Assembly (NCBI GenBank): GCA_945221685.1
Contig: CALYNN010000010.1
Location: forward strand, 1-17,547
Direction: 5' to 3'
DNA: 17,547 bases
DNA from: an uncultured Clostridia bacterium
Lineage (GTDB): Bacteria; Bacillota; Clostridia; Oscillospirales; Acutalibacteraceae
Shown here: positions 1-5,106 of the stretch, in pieces
Layout: each line of letters starts with the position of its first letter
How positions within the stretch are numbered: position 1 is the stretch's first letter
The notes under the pieces: generated by a model
The model's input: only the letters and a program-made list of their open reading frames with translations
What the model was told of the DNA's origin: nothing
The model's database searches: none
Made by a program: the position numbers and the translations under genes

Positions 1-1
1 G

Positions 2-421
2 CATAAGGAGAATGAAGCGCTTGAAAAGATTTGTAATAATTTCGGCTTAAATGTTGAACATCCTCAAAGAGGTACAAAGGTTAGCCATCTAAATACAGAT
101 GTTTATAAGGAAAGAAAATCCCTTGAGAAAGATGTTGAGCTATTACAAGACGAAGAAAACAAACTAAACAATCAAATTTGTCATTTGACAAAAATCAAGT
201 CGGACTTAAAAGCCACTGAGCCATTGTATTACAAAACTATTCTTGATGTCGTTATTGGGTTTATATTTGACATATTGTGGAATTACTTACCCGAAAAAAT
301 CAAAGAAAAGTTCAGCAGCATTTATCAAGCTGAAACATTTTCGCAGTTAAGAAAAGAAATAGAAAACTGTTACGATATGGAATTTGACTATGAATATGAA
401 GAGCCGGATATAACAGATTAA
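2..421 (+). CDS. MobV-like relaxase, C-terminal fragment (5' end outside window)
   Basis: The frame is open from base 2 with no start, so this is the last 139 residues of a longer protein. The N-terminal part of what is visible (ALEKICNNFGLNVEHPQRG, then YKERKSLEKDVELL) matches the kind of sequence found after the catalytic domain of MobV/Pre-type plasmid relaxases, where a short LGLxxERG-like segment leads into a coiled coil. A charged coiled coil (about residues 35-65) is followed by a hydrophobic stretch (about 75-95) and an acidic tail ending DYEYEEPDITD. MobV relaxases nick DNA at oriT to start conjugative mobilization; the catalytic residues lie outside the window. It ends 15 bases before the integrase start, so the two are probably co-transcribed. 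An internal TTG at 185 is not a real start. The family call is by resemblance of the C-terminus only. Confidence 0.6.
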   Translation, partial: HKENEALEKICNNFGLNVEHPQRGTKVSHLNTDVYKERKSLEKDVELLQDEENKLNNQICHLTKIKSDLKATEPLYYKTILDVVIGFIFDILWNYLPEKIKEKFSSIYQAETFSQLRKEIENCYDMEFDYEYEEPDITD

Positions 422-436
422 TAGGAAGTGAATATT

Positions 437-1522
437 ATGAAGCCGACGAAAAATAAGAAAACAGGAAAGTGGGATATACAATACCATTATTTCGATTTTG
501 AGGGTAATTATAGAAAAACTACAAAAAGAGGTTTTAAAACTAAAAAAGAAGCTGAAGAATGGTATTTAAATTATAAGTATAGCAAAGAGGATAATTTAAA
601 TATGTATTTTGAAAGCTTTGTAAATATATATTATGATGTTATGGGTTCGCAAATAAGAGAATATACTTGGTTGTCGAAGAAAATGATTATTGAAACTAAG
701 ATATTGCCGTATTTCAAGAATATGAAAGTGAATGAGATTGAGCCAAAGGATATATTAAAATGGCAAAATTGGGTTAAGAGCCAAAGAAACAAACAAGATA
801 AACCTTATGCTCCTACATATTTGCGTTCGATTAATTCACAAATGTCTGCAATTATGAATTTTGCTTGTAATTACTATAATCTTGAAAGTAACCCTTGTAA
901 AAAAGTTAAATCAATGGGAAAGAAAAAACGTTCCGGTGAAATCAAATTTTGGACTGTCGAACAGTACAAAACATTTAGTGAAGCAATGATGGAAAAGCCA
1001 ATATCATTTTATGCCTTTGAGATGCTTTTCTGGTGTGGGATTAGACTTGGAGAACTATTAGCATTAACCCCGTCAGATTTTGATTTTGAACGAAAAACAG
1101 TGTCAATTTGCAAATCATATCAGCGACTAAATGGAAGGGATGTTATTACTCCACCCAAAACTGAAAGTTCCATAAGAAAAGTATTAATGCCGGATACCCT
1201 TTGCTATGAAATGCAAGATTGCATAAACAGTATTTATGGCATTACTGACGATATGCGAATTTTCACGATAACAAAATCATATTTAACTCGCGAAATGGAA
1301 AGAGGATGCAAAGCAACCGGTGTACCTAAAATAAGGTTGCACGATTTACGGCATTCGGCAGTATCCTTGTTAATAGATAAAGGATATTCAGCGGTTGCTA
1401 TTGCGGAAAGAGTAGGCCATTCTTCGCCGGTTGAAACTCTTGAAGTATATTCACATCTTTTCCCGACCGTTCAAACAGAAATGGCATTAAAACTTAACGA
1501 GGAGATGATTAGTAATGTCTGA
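437..1522 (+). CDS. Tyrosine recombinase / integrase of a mobile element
   Basis: 361-residue phage/ICE-type integrase. It has an N-terminal arm-type DNA-binding domain (about residues 1-50; KWDIQYHYFDFEGNYRK, KTKKEAEEW), a helical core-binding domain (about 55-155) and a C-terminal catalytic domain. Catalytic residues are all visible: R203 (CGIRLGE), H302 and R305 (HDLRH), H328 (VGHSS) and the nucleophile Y338 (EVYSHL). It should excise and integrate the element carrying it by site-specific recombination. Start chosen at ATG 437 because AGGAAG (423-428) is about 8 bases upstream; the GTG at 428 overlaps that ribosome site. It follows the relaxase end and overlaps the next gene by 8 bases, so the three form one operon-like unit. 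Length and motif set are complete, so it is probably functional. Confidence 0.95.
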   Translation: MKPTKNKKTGKWDIQYHYFDFEGNYRKTTKRGFKTKKEAEEWYLNYKYSKEDNLNMYFESFVNIYYDVMGSQIREYTWLSKKMIIETKILPYFKNMKVNEIEPKDILKWQNWVKSQRNKQDKPYAPTYLRSINSQMSAIMNFACNYYNLESNPCKKVKSMGKKKRSGEIKFWTVEQYKTFSEAMMEKPISFYAFEMLFWCGIRLGELLALTPSDFDFERKTVSICKSYQRLNGRDVITPPKTESSIRKVLMPDTLCYEMQDCINSIYGITDDMRIFTITKSYLTREMERGCKATGVPKIRLHDLRHSAVSLLIDKGYSAVAIAERVGHSSPVETLEVYSHLFPTVQTEMALKLNEEMISNV

Positions 1523-1826
1523 AAAAAACGTTGATATCAAAGGCAGATTTAGAAGCGTTACAGTTGGATTTAGAATGTCGCCGGAGGAAGCAGACTTGCT
1601 AAATCGGCTCGTTAAGATATCCGGTATGAATAAACAAGACTATTTGATTGATAGAGCCTTACAAACAGAAATAACGGTAATTTCAAACCCCAGAGTGTAT
1701 ATTGGATTGAAACGAGAGTTAACAAAGCTTTGTGAAGAACTTAATAGAATTAATAATTCATCCGATATTTCAACTGAGCAAATTACTTTAATAGAGCAAA
1801 TAGTAACTATCTTAAAAGTTATGTAA
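1515..1826 (+). CDS. Ribbon-helix-helix mobilization-type protein (MobC-like)
   Basis: 103 residues. Residues about 13-50 (VTVGFRMSPEEADLLNRLV, SGMNKQDYLIDRAL) fit a ribbon-helix-helix DNA-binding fold: a short beta strand followed by two helices, as in the small accessory proteins of relaxosomes in Firmicutes elements. The C-terminal half is predicted helical and may form a dimer or coiled coil. The ATG overlaps the integrase 3' end by 8 bases, with GAGGAG about 10 bases upstream, so translation is probably coupled. By context (relaxase end and integrase upstream) it likely binds oriT or regulates the operon. The exact role, relaxosome accessory versus repressor or excisionase-like factor, cannot be told from sequence alone. 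Confidence 0.7.
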   Translation: MSEKNVDIKGRFRSVTVGFRMSPEEADLLNRLVKISGMNKQDYLIDRALQTEITVISNPRVYIGLKRELTKLCEELNRINNSSDISTEQITLIEQIVTILKVM

Positions 1827-1842
1827 TATTCTCCACATACGA

Positions 1843-1943
1843 AATATTGTTGTTAAAAGTGCACAAAATATTCCTTGAAATCTTGGTTATTCGCCACAGT
1901 GCCGTTTTGGATATACGGCTTTTGATAAATAAACAACAATATT
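1843..1943. repeat. 12-bp perfect inverted repeat with an inner hairpin, after the mobilization operon
   Basis: AATATTGTTGTT (1843-1854) and AACAACAATATT (1932-1943) are perfect reverse complements separated by 77 bases. Inside lies GCCGT (1901-1905) / ACGGC (1915-1919) followed by TTTT, a weak terminator-like hairpin. The position right after the int/mob genes would suit an oriT, an att site or an operon end; none can be proved here. Confidence 0.5.
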
Positions 1944-2013
1944 AAAGCTTTTAAGAATTATGAATGAAACTGAATAACTGAATTTGTAGATAAACGCATT
2001 AGTATTTATGGTA

Positions 2014-2046
2014 AAAAGCCTCACAACTTTGTGGGGCTTTATTTAT
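2014..2046 (+). terminator. Intrinsic terminator after the int/mob genes
   Basis: Stem AAGCCTCACA (2016-2025) pairs with TGTGGGGCTT (2030-2039), 10 bp with one G-T pair and a 4-base loop, followed by a T-rich tail (TATTTATT). It separates the mobilization operon from the nuclease unit. Confidence 0.75.
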
Positions 2047-2074
2047 TGAATAATTCAAAAACATATGCTATACT
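2046..2074 (+). promoter_or_regulatory. Sigma-A-type promoter of the structured leader/ncRNA
   Basis: -35 TTGAAT (2046-2051), 17-base spacer, -10 TATACT (2069-2074) with an extended TGC before it. The expected start is near 2081, exactly at the base of the long stem described next. It overlaps the tail of the preceding terminator. Confidence 0.7.
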
Positions 2075-2078
2075 ATAA

Positions 2079-2245
2079 TTGCTACACAAATTTAATATTG
2101 CCCATAAGTCGAAGTGTGTATTTTTATCTTGATAAAAATACAGGCTCTTTTTCGCATACTTCTTTTTATGGGTACGAATTTGTGTAGCAACAAATGAGGG
2201 CTATGTGTTTTTTATGCGTAGCACTTCGTTGCTACGCATTTTTTG
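2079..2245 (+). ncRNA. Structured RNA candidate: long stem-loop plus intrinsic terminator, in front of the nuclease gene
   Basis: A nested fold is visible. Outer stem TTGCTACACAAATT (2079-2092) / AATTTGTGTAGCAA (2177-2190) is a perfect 14 bp. Then CCCATAA (2101-2107) / TTATGGG (2166-2172), GAAGTGTGT (2111-2119) / GCATACTTC (2154-2162) with two wobbles, and apical GTATTTTTATC (2118-2128) / GATAAAAATAC (2131-2141). The last two helices overlap at 2118-2119, so not all pairs form at once. It is followed by a terminator: ATGCGTAGCA (2214-2223) / TGCTACGCAT (2230-2239) and six T. It could be a free ~165-nt sRNA or an attenuator leader of the gene at 2266, since no other promoter is seen between them. 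I do not recognise the family. Confidence 0.6.
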
Positions 2246-2265
2246 TTTTAGGGAGAACTATTATT

Positions 2266-3735
2266 GTGAAAACAGAAAAGTTGAAAAATGAATTCATACG
2301 CAATATAAACCACCCAGATATGACCTTTGATGAAATGAAAACTTCGAGTAAAGATAAGTGTTTATGGAAGTGTTCAATCTGCGGTAATGAATGGCAAACA
2401 CAATTCAAATCAAGGGCAGGACAAAAGACAGGAAACGAAAGGGGATGTAAAAATTGCTCTAACTTGGCACAAGGAAAAAGAATTACAAAGAGAGCTATAT
2501 ATAAAAATGGTTGTATTGCTGATAGTAGCTACCTTTTAAATGAGTGGGATTGGAAAAACAACACATTAAATCCCTATGAAACACCAGGAACTGCAGAAGA
2601 TGAAGCTTTTTGGATATGCAGCAAATGCAACTATAATTATAAACAAAAAATTGTTTGTAGAGTTAAAAGAAATCAAGGATGTCCAAAATGTGCTGGAAAG
2701 GTTGTCGAATTGGATAACTCTATGGCTACATTAGTCCCAGAGATATATGACTATATTGATACAGATTATGACGATAAATCACCCACTCAATATCGACCAA
2801 ACTCTCATATTGACATTCACTTAAAATGTCCTAATTGTGGTTACAAATGGGTGTCAAAACCATATACTTTTTCTAAAGGGCATAGATGCAAATCCTGTGC
2901 AGGAAAGATTGTAACTGAACATAATAATCTTAAAACTGTATATCCAACAGTAGCAAATTTGTTTTCAGAAGAAATAAATGGTATAAAATCAACAGAAGTT
3001 GCGCCTCATTCAAACAAATCTTATTACTTTGCTTGTGGAATTTGTGGGTCGCTGAGAAAACTTTCAGTCGATAAGGCGGTTACAAGAGGCATTCTATGTA
3101 AAAAGTGTTCCGCTCGTTATCATACATCTTTTCCTCAAGAAGCTATTTATTATTATGCTGTTCGATATTTTGGGCCTGAAGTAAAAAACAGATATCTAAT
3201 TAATGGAAACAAAGCAGGAGAATTAGATATATATATCCCAAAGTTCAATATTGGAATTGAATATGACAGTTATTATTATCATAATACTGATAAAAAATTT
3301 ATAACAGATAGAAACAAAAACGAAATTGCTAAAAATAACGGAATAAAGTTAATAAGACTGATAGAAACAAATCAAGTTCCAAAAAATAAAAACAACATTC
3401 CTGTTGGAATTCGCGCCGATGATTTTGAGTTAACAAATGCAATTTATAAGTTGTTTAAAATTATTGACGATTCAATTGATTATGATATAAATATTTCAAG
3501 GGATAGAATTGAAATATTAGAGCAGTTTTATCAAATGCCAATAAAAAACAATTTAAAAAAACTATATCCACAAGTTGTGGATGACTGGGATTACATTAGA
3601 AACGGGTGTCTAAACCCTGAGTATTTTACAGCAGGTTCTAATTATCCTGTTTATTGGATTGGAAAGGATAAGCCATTACAAATACGTGGTATGGCGCAAA
3701 AATATAAAAGGCAAACGGAACAAATGAAAGGATAG
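2266..3735 (+). CDS. Multi-zinc-ribbon protein with PD-(D/E)XK (Vsr/DUF559-like) nuclease domain
   Basis: 489 residues. Four CxxC...CxxC zinc-ribbon units are visible: C36/C39/C61/C64, C118/C121/C139/C142, C188/C191/C208/C211 and C257/C260/C278/C281. They are joined by segments like LLNEWDWKNNTLNP that resemble the DUF4379 type of probable zinc-ribbon repeat. A restriction-endonuclease-like core follows: E292 (FPQEAIYYY), D321 (GELDIYIP), E332 and D334 (IEYDS), then a K/R-rich helix and IKLIRLIE. It probably binds and cuts DNA or RNA; biological role unknown (element maintenance, homing or defence). Start is GTG 2266 with AGGGAG at 2250-2255; a longer in-frame ATG at 2194 would place the terminator hairpin inside the gene. 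The C-terminus (YPQVVDDWDYIRNGCLNPEY) looks like the front half of a fifth unit lacking its cysteines. The codon use is AT-rich and accessory-like. Confidence 0.8.
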   Translation: MKTEKLKNEFIRNINHPDMTFDEMKTSSKDKCLWKCSICGNEWQTQFKSRAGQKTGNERGCKNCSNLAQGKRITKRAIYKNGCIADSSYLLNEWDWKNNTLNPYETPGTAEDEAFWICSKCNYNYKQKIVCRVKRNQGCPKCAGKVVELDNSMATLVPEIYDYIDTDYDDKSPTQYRPNSHIDIHLKCPNCGYKWVSKPYTFSKGHRCKSCAGKIVTEHNNLKTVYPTVANLFSEEINGIKSTEVAPHSNKSYYFACGICGSLRKLSVDKAVTRGILCKKCSARYHTSFPQEAIYYYAVRYFGPEVKNRYLINGNKAGELDIYIPKFNIGIEYDSYYYHNTDKKFITDRNKNEIAKNNGIKLIRLIETNQVPKNKNNIPVGIRADDFELTNAIYKLFKIIDDSIDYDINISRDRIEILEQFYQMPIKNNLKKLYPQVVDDWDYIRNGCLNPEYFTAGSNYPVYWIGKDKPLQIRGMAQKYKRQTEQMKG

Positions 3736-3738
3736 ACA

Positions 3739-3930
3739 ATGAAAATAAAAGAATACGAAGAAATAATGGAAAAAATGGCTGAACAAATCAACGCTTCATT
3801 GATGTCGCAAGTAGATTTGCTTAAAGAACAAAACGAACATTTAAAAGAGGTAATAAAATTGCAAGATAAGCAAATAGATAATCTTTTGAATGGTATGGTT
3901 AGCTTCTTTAATATAGGCAATGACGAGTAA
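3739..3930 (+). CDS. Small coiled-coil protein downstream of the nuclease
   Basis: 63 residues starting 3 bases after the nuclease stop, with AAAGGA overlapping the nuclease end as ribosome site, so it is probably co-translated with it. Residues about 5-52 form a strongly heptad-like charged helix (VDLLKEQNEHLKEVIKLQ, KQIDNLL), predicted to be a coiled coil. There are no cysteines, membrane segments or known motifs. The tight coupling suggests a partner or regulator of the nuclease, but this is context only. I do not recognise a family. Confidence 0.6.
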   Translation: MKIKEYEEIMEKMAEQINASLMSQVDLLKEQNEHLKEVIKLQDKQIDNLLNGMVSFFNIGNDE

Positions 3931-4144
3931 GAAAAAAGTAGTACTGATGTCAACCTTGCAAAATGAAAATGAATATGCTATAATACAGGTACCAGAAGGT
4001 GAGTATGTACGCAACGAAAAGACAGGGAGTGCGAGTCCCTGCCTTTTCTTTTTGGGATTAATTGTCGTGCTTATCTCTGTCGAACCATTTGCATATGTAA
4101 TAAGCAATTACACTTGCCGGAATAGAAATAAAATGTTGAAATAA
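3920..4144 (+). CDS. Doubtful small ORF with one hydrophobic segment
   Basis: 74-codon frame whose ATG overlaps the stop of the coiled-coil gene by 11 bases. A hydrophobic run (CLFFLGLIVVLISV, about residues 41-54) is followed by a basic tail (RNRNKMLK). Against it being a gene: a consensus promoter (3956-3984) and a hairpin with T-run (4016-4053) lie within the frame, which suits a separate short transcript better. No good ribosome site precedes the ATG. Kept as a low-confidence candidate. Confidence 0.2.
   Translation: MTSKKKVVLMSTLQNENEYAIIQVPEGEYVRNEKTGSASPCLFFLGLIVVLISVEPFAYVISNYTCRNRNKMLK
3956..3984 (+). promoter_or_regulatory. Sigma-A-type promoter of a short transcript
   Basis: TTGCAA (3956-3961), 17-base spacer, TATAAT (3979-3984), with extended TGC before the -10. 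Expected start is about 3991. Confidence 0.65.
3991..4053 (+). ncRNA. Short transcript candidate ending in an intrinsic terminator
   Basis: From the predicted start near 3991 to a hairpin AAAAG-A-CAGGGA / TCCCTG-C-CTTTT (about 4017-4047; one mismatch, loop GTGCGAG) followed by CTTTTT. The RNA would be only about 60 nt. It contains a ribosome-site-like GGTGAG before ATG 4005, opening an 18-codon frame (MYATKRQGVRVPAFSFWD) that runs through the hairpin. This could be an sRNA, a leader peptide or an attenuator; there is no obvious regulated gene directly downstream. Confidence 0.35.
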
Positions 4145-4166
4145 GAGCTCTCAATAATTTTATACC

Positions 4167-4195
4167 TTGAAAAAACAAATAAAATGTGCTAATAT
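4167..4195 (+). promoter_or_regulatory. Sigma-A-type promoter of the ~230-nt structured RNA
   Basis: TTGAAA (4167-4172), 17-base spacer, TAATAT (4190-4195) with extended TGC. Expected start about 4202, just at the first base of the closing helix GTGCAA. Confidence 0.65.
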
Positions 4196-4201
4196 ATTTG
4201 T

Positions 4202-4435
4202 AGTGCAATAGCATAGTAATTTGTGTAAATAATTCGCTTGTTATTAGTGCGAGTAATTAGTTACGCTATCTTTAAAAGACGGTCAACTGCACAGACCGTT
4301 TATCAAAAGTGCTAATCTCTAAACTGCTTATCGAGTTAAAAAGGCAGTGTGTTATTCTTGCACCAAAAAGAACCCTGTTATTTAACAGGGCTAAAAGCAA
4401 ATCAAAGAGCCGAGGATTGACCTTGGCTCTTTTTC
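4202..4435 (+). ncRNA. Structured non-coding RNA candidate of unknown family
   Basis: Bounded by its own promoter and a strong terminator, with no convincing ORF. Helices visible: closing helix GTGCAA (4203-4208) / TTGCAC (4358-4363); an arm TAGCATAGTAATT (4209-4221) / AATTAGTTACGCTA (4255-4268) with mismatches, capped by ATTCGC (4232-4237) / GCGAGT (4249-4254); ACGGTC (4279-4284) / GACCGT (4294-4299); ACTGC (4323-4327) / GCAGT (4344-4348); then an isolated CCCTGTT / AACAGGG hairpin (about 4373-4390) and the terminator. This is a multibranch junction with two 3' hairpins. It does not match tmRNA, RNase P, 6S or SRP RNA as I know them. Confidence 0.5.
4404..4434 (+). terminator. Strong intrinsic terminator of the structured RNA
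   Basis: AAAGAGCCGAGG (4404-4415) pairs with CCTTGGCTCTTT (4421-4432), 12 bp with one wobble and 5-base loop, followed by T residues. It ends three bases before the next promoter's -35. Confidence 0.85.
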
Positions 4436-4436
4436 A

Positions 4437-4465
4437 TTGACAGCGTTTTATGAATAAGGTATAAT
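4437..4465 (+). promoter_or_regulatory. Consensus promoter of the type I toxin mRNA
   Basis: TTGACA (4437-4442), 17-base spacer, TATAAT (4460-4465): both hexamers are perfect consensus. Expected start is about 4472, giving a leader of about 90 nt before the toxin ATG. Confidence 0.8.
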
Positions 4466-4521
4466 CAAAAACGGACAAAGGAAACTGTCGTAAAACGGTA
4501 GGCGGTTAGCCCTCATTTATC

Positions 4522-4557
4522 AGAGGGCAATGCCCTCTAATGATTATTAGGGGGTGA
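4522..4557 (+). promoter_or_regulatory. Ribosome-site switch hairpins of the toxin mRNA
   Basis: CCCTCTAAT (4533-4541) pairs with ATTAGGGGG (4546-4554), 9 bp with one T-G pair and loop GATT. This buries the ribosome site AGGGGGTGA (4549-4557). The same CCCTCT can instead pair with AGAGGG (4522-4527), which frees the site. An upstream GCCCTC (4509-4514) competes for that strand. Such mutually exclusive folds are known in type I toxin mRNAs. Confidence 0.55.
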
Positions 4558-4561
4558 TGCT

Positions 4562-4633
4562 ATGGAATATCTTGCATTTGTTGTGGTTATTCTTTTCGCA
4601 GCCACAGGCTACATATTAAGCATAAAAAAATAA
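4562..4633 (+). CDS. Small membrane toxin peptide of a type I toxin-antitoxin locus
   Basis: 23 residues, MEYLAFVVVILFAATGYILSIKK: one transmembrane helix (about residues 3-20) with a short basic C-terminus, the usual shape of Fst/Ibs/TxpA-like type I toxins, which insert in the membrane and depolarise it. Ribosome site AGGGGGTGA lies 4 bases before ATG. Supporting context: consensus promoter 5', convergent antisense promoter 3' (4723-4751) and a terminator hairpin starting at the stop codon that works in both directions, the par/Fst-type layout. Toxicity is inferred from this layout; I do not recognise the exact family. Too short for routine gene callers. Confidence 0.7.
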   Translation: MEYLAFVVVILFAATGYILSIKK

Positions 4634-4716
4634 CCGCCCAACAGTCCGCTAAAACCAAGGGCGATTATTTCAAACTTATTTAGAGGCTAACCGTCTATCC
4701 GATAAGCCCTTTGTTC
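4622..4716 (-). ncRNA. Antisense RNA antitoxin of the type I locus
   Basis: Predicted to start near 4716 on the minus strand from the promoter at 4723-4751 and to end at the shared terminator, about 90 nt. Its 5' end folds into a stem-loop: 4685-4693 pairs with 4700-4708 (8 of 9 positions) around a 6-base loop. It is fully complementary to the 3' end of the toxin mRNA. This is the expected antitoxin architecture; expression is not shown. Confidence 0.6.
4628..4670. terminator. Bidirectional terminator shared by toxin mRNA and antisense RNA
   Basis: AATAACCGCCC (4629-4639) pairs with GGGCGATTATT (4659-4669) with one C-A mismatch and a 19-base loop. On the minus strand it is followed by seven T (4624-4630), a strong tail; on the plus strand by a weaker TTTC. 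It overlaps the toxin stop codon, so both RNAs share about 45 complementary bases. Confidence 0.7.
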
Positions 4717-4722
4717 ATTCAT

Positions 4723-4751
4723 ATATTAGCATATATATTAATATTTGTCAA
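4723..4751 (-). promoter_or_regulatory. Antisense (antitoxin) promoter
   Basis: On the minus strand: TTGACA (4751-4746), 17-base spacer, TAATAT (4728-4723) with extended TGC. It faces the toxin promoter. Confidence 0.7.
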
Positions 4752-4767
4752 CTTGGATGAGTACTTT

Positions 4768-4795
4768 TTGACTCCGTAGGGTTAAAAAATATATT
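4768..4795 (+). promoter_or_regulatory. Promoter for a small downstream ORF, with adjoining dyad
   Basis: TTGACT (4768-4773), 16-base spacer, TATATT (4790-4795). The expected start, about 4802, falls in ATAGTGCA (4799-4806), which is a perfect inverted repeat with TGCACTAT (4831-4838): either an operator or a 5' mRNA hairpin. Confidence 0.5.
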
Positions 4796-4879
4796 CACAT
4801 AGTGCAAAATTATTAAATAAAGAAATATAATGCACTATATATTGTGTAATAAAATGTGATTTTATTTTACAGGAGTGGA

Positions 4880-4999
4880 ATGGGAATAAATCGTGCCGAT
4901 ATTTCAGGCGTTTTAACAGGCTTAATTATATTGGTTATCGGCTTTTTAGGCTTCTGCCCACGAAGAAATGCTGCTCTTGAAAAAGGGAGATACGGTTGA
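4880..4999 (+). CDS. Small single-transmembrane ORF
   Basis: 39 residues with one hydrophobic helix (about 8-26; ISGVLTGLIILVIGFLGF) and a basic tail. AGGAG at 4871-4875 precedes ATG 4880 by only 4 bases, preceded by a 7-bp hairpin ATAAAAT / ATTTTAT (4849-4865). It has its own promoter at 4768. A second frame from about 4968 to 5045 ends in a coding-like run (KKGDTVELTCNGSKIIS), shifted by +1, so the gene may be a frameshifted remnant of a longer membrane-anchored protein, or two tiny ORFs. No family recognised. Confidence 0.35.
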   Translation: MGINRADISGVLTGLIILVIGFLGFCPRRNAALEKGRYG

Positions 5000-5071
5000 G
5001 CTTACCTGCAATGGCTCAAAAATAATTTCCTGCACAAAAAAGTAAAGCCATAAGCCTTTTGATAAAAAGTT

Positions 5072-5106
5072 AAAATCCGATTGACTGAATGCCAATCGGA
5101 TTTTTT
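5072..5106. terminator. Bidirectional terminator at the accessory/chromosomal junction
   Basis: Perfect 12-bp stem AAAATCCGATTG (5072-5083) / CAATCGGATTTT (5093-5104), loop of 9 bases, T-runs on both sides. It ends the minus-strand membrane-protein operon, whose stop codon is at 5105, and anything reading from the left. Confidence 0.85.

Noticed and set aside
185..421. A separate 78-aa gene starting at TTG 185
   Set aside because: The frame is open to the window start and reads as the relaxase C-terminus.
2079..2190. Retron msr-msd or IscB-type guide RNA
   Set aside because: No reverse transcriptase, RuvC or HNH protein is encoded nearby; only the inverted-repeat look is shared.
2194..2265. 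N-terminal extension of the nuclease from ATG 2194
   Set aside because: The extension translates the terminator hairpin and has no ribosome site; GTG 2266 has AGGGAG at good spacing.
3651..4107. Minus-strand frames opposite the coiled-coil gene
   Set aside because: They are shadows of the plus-strand genes and lack ribosome sites.
4060..4110. tRNA T-arm-like GGTTCGA on the minus strand
   Set aside because: No matching arms or acceptor stem around it.
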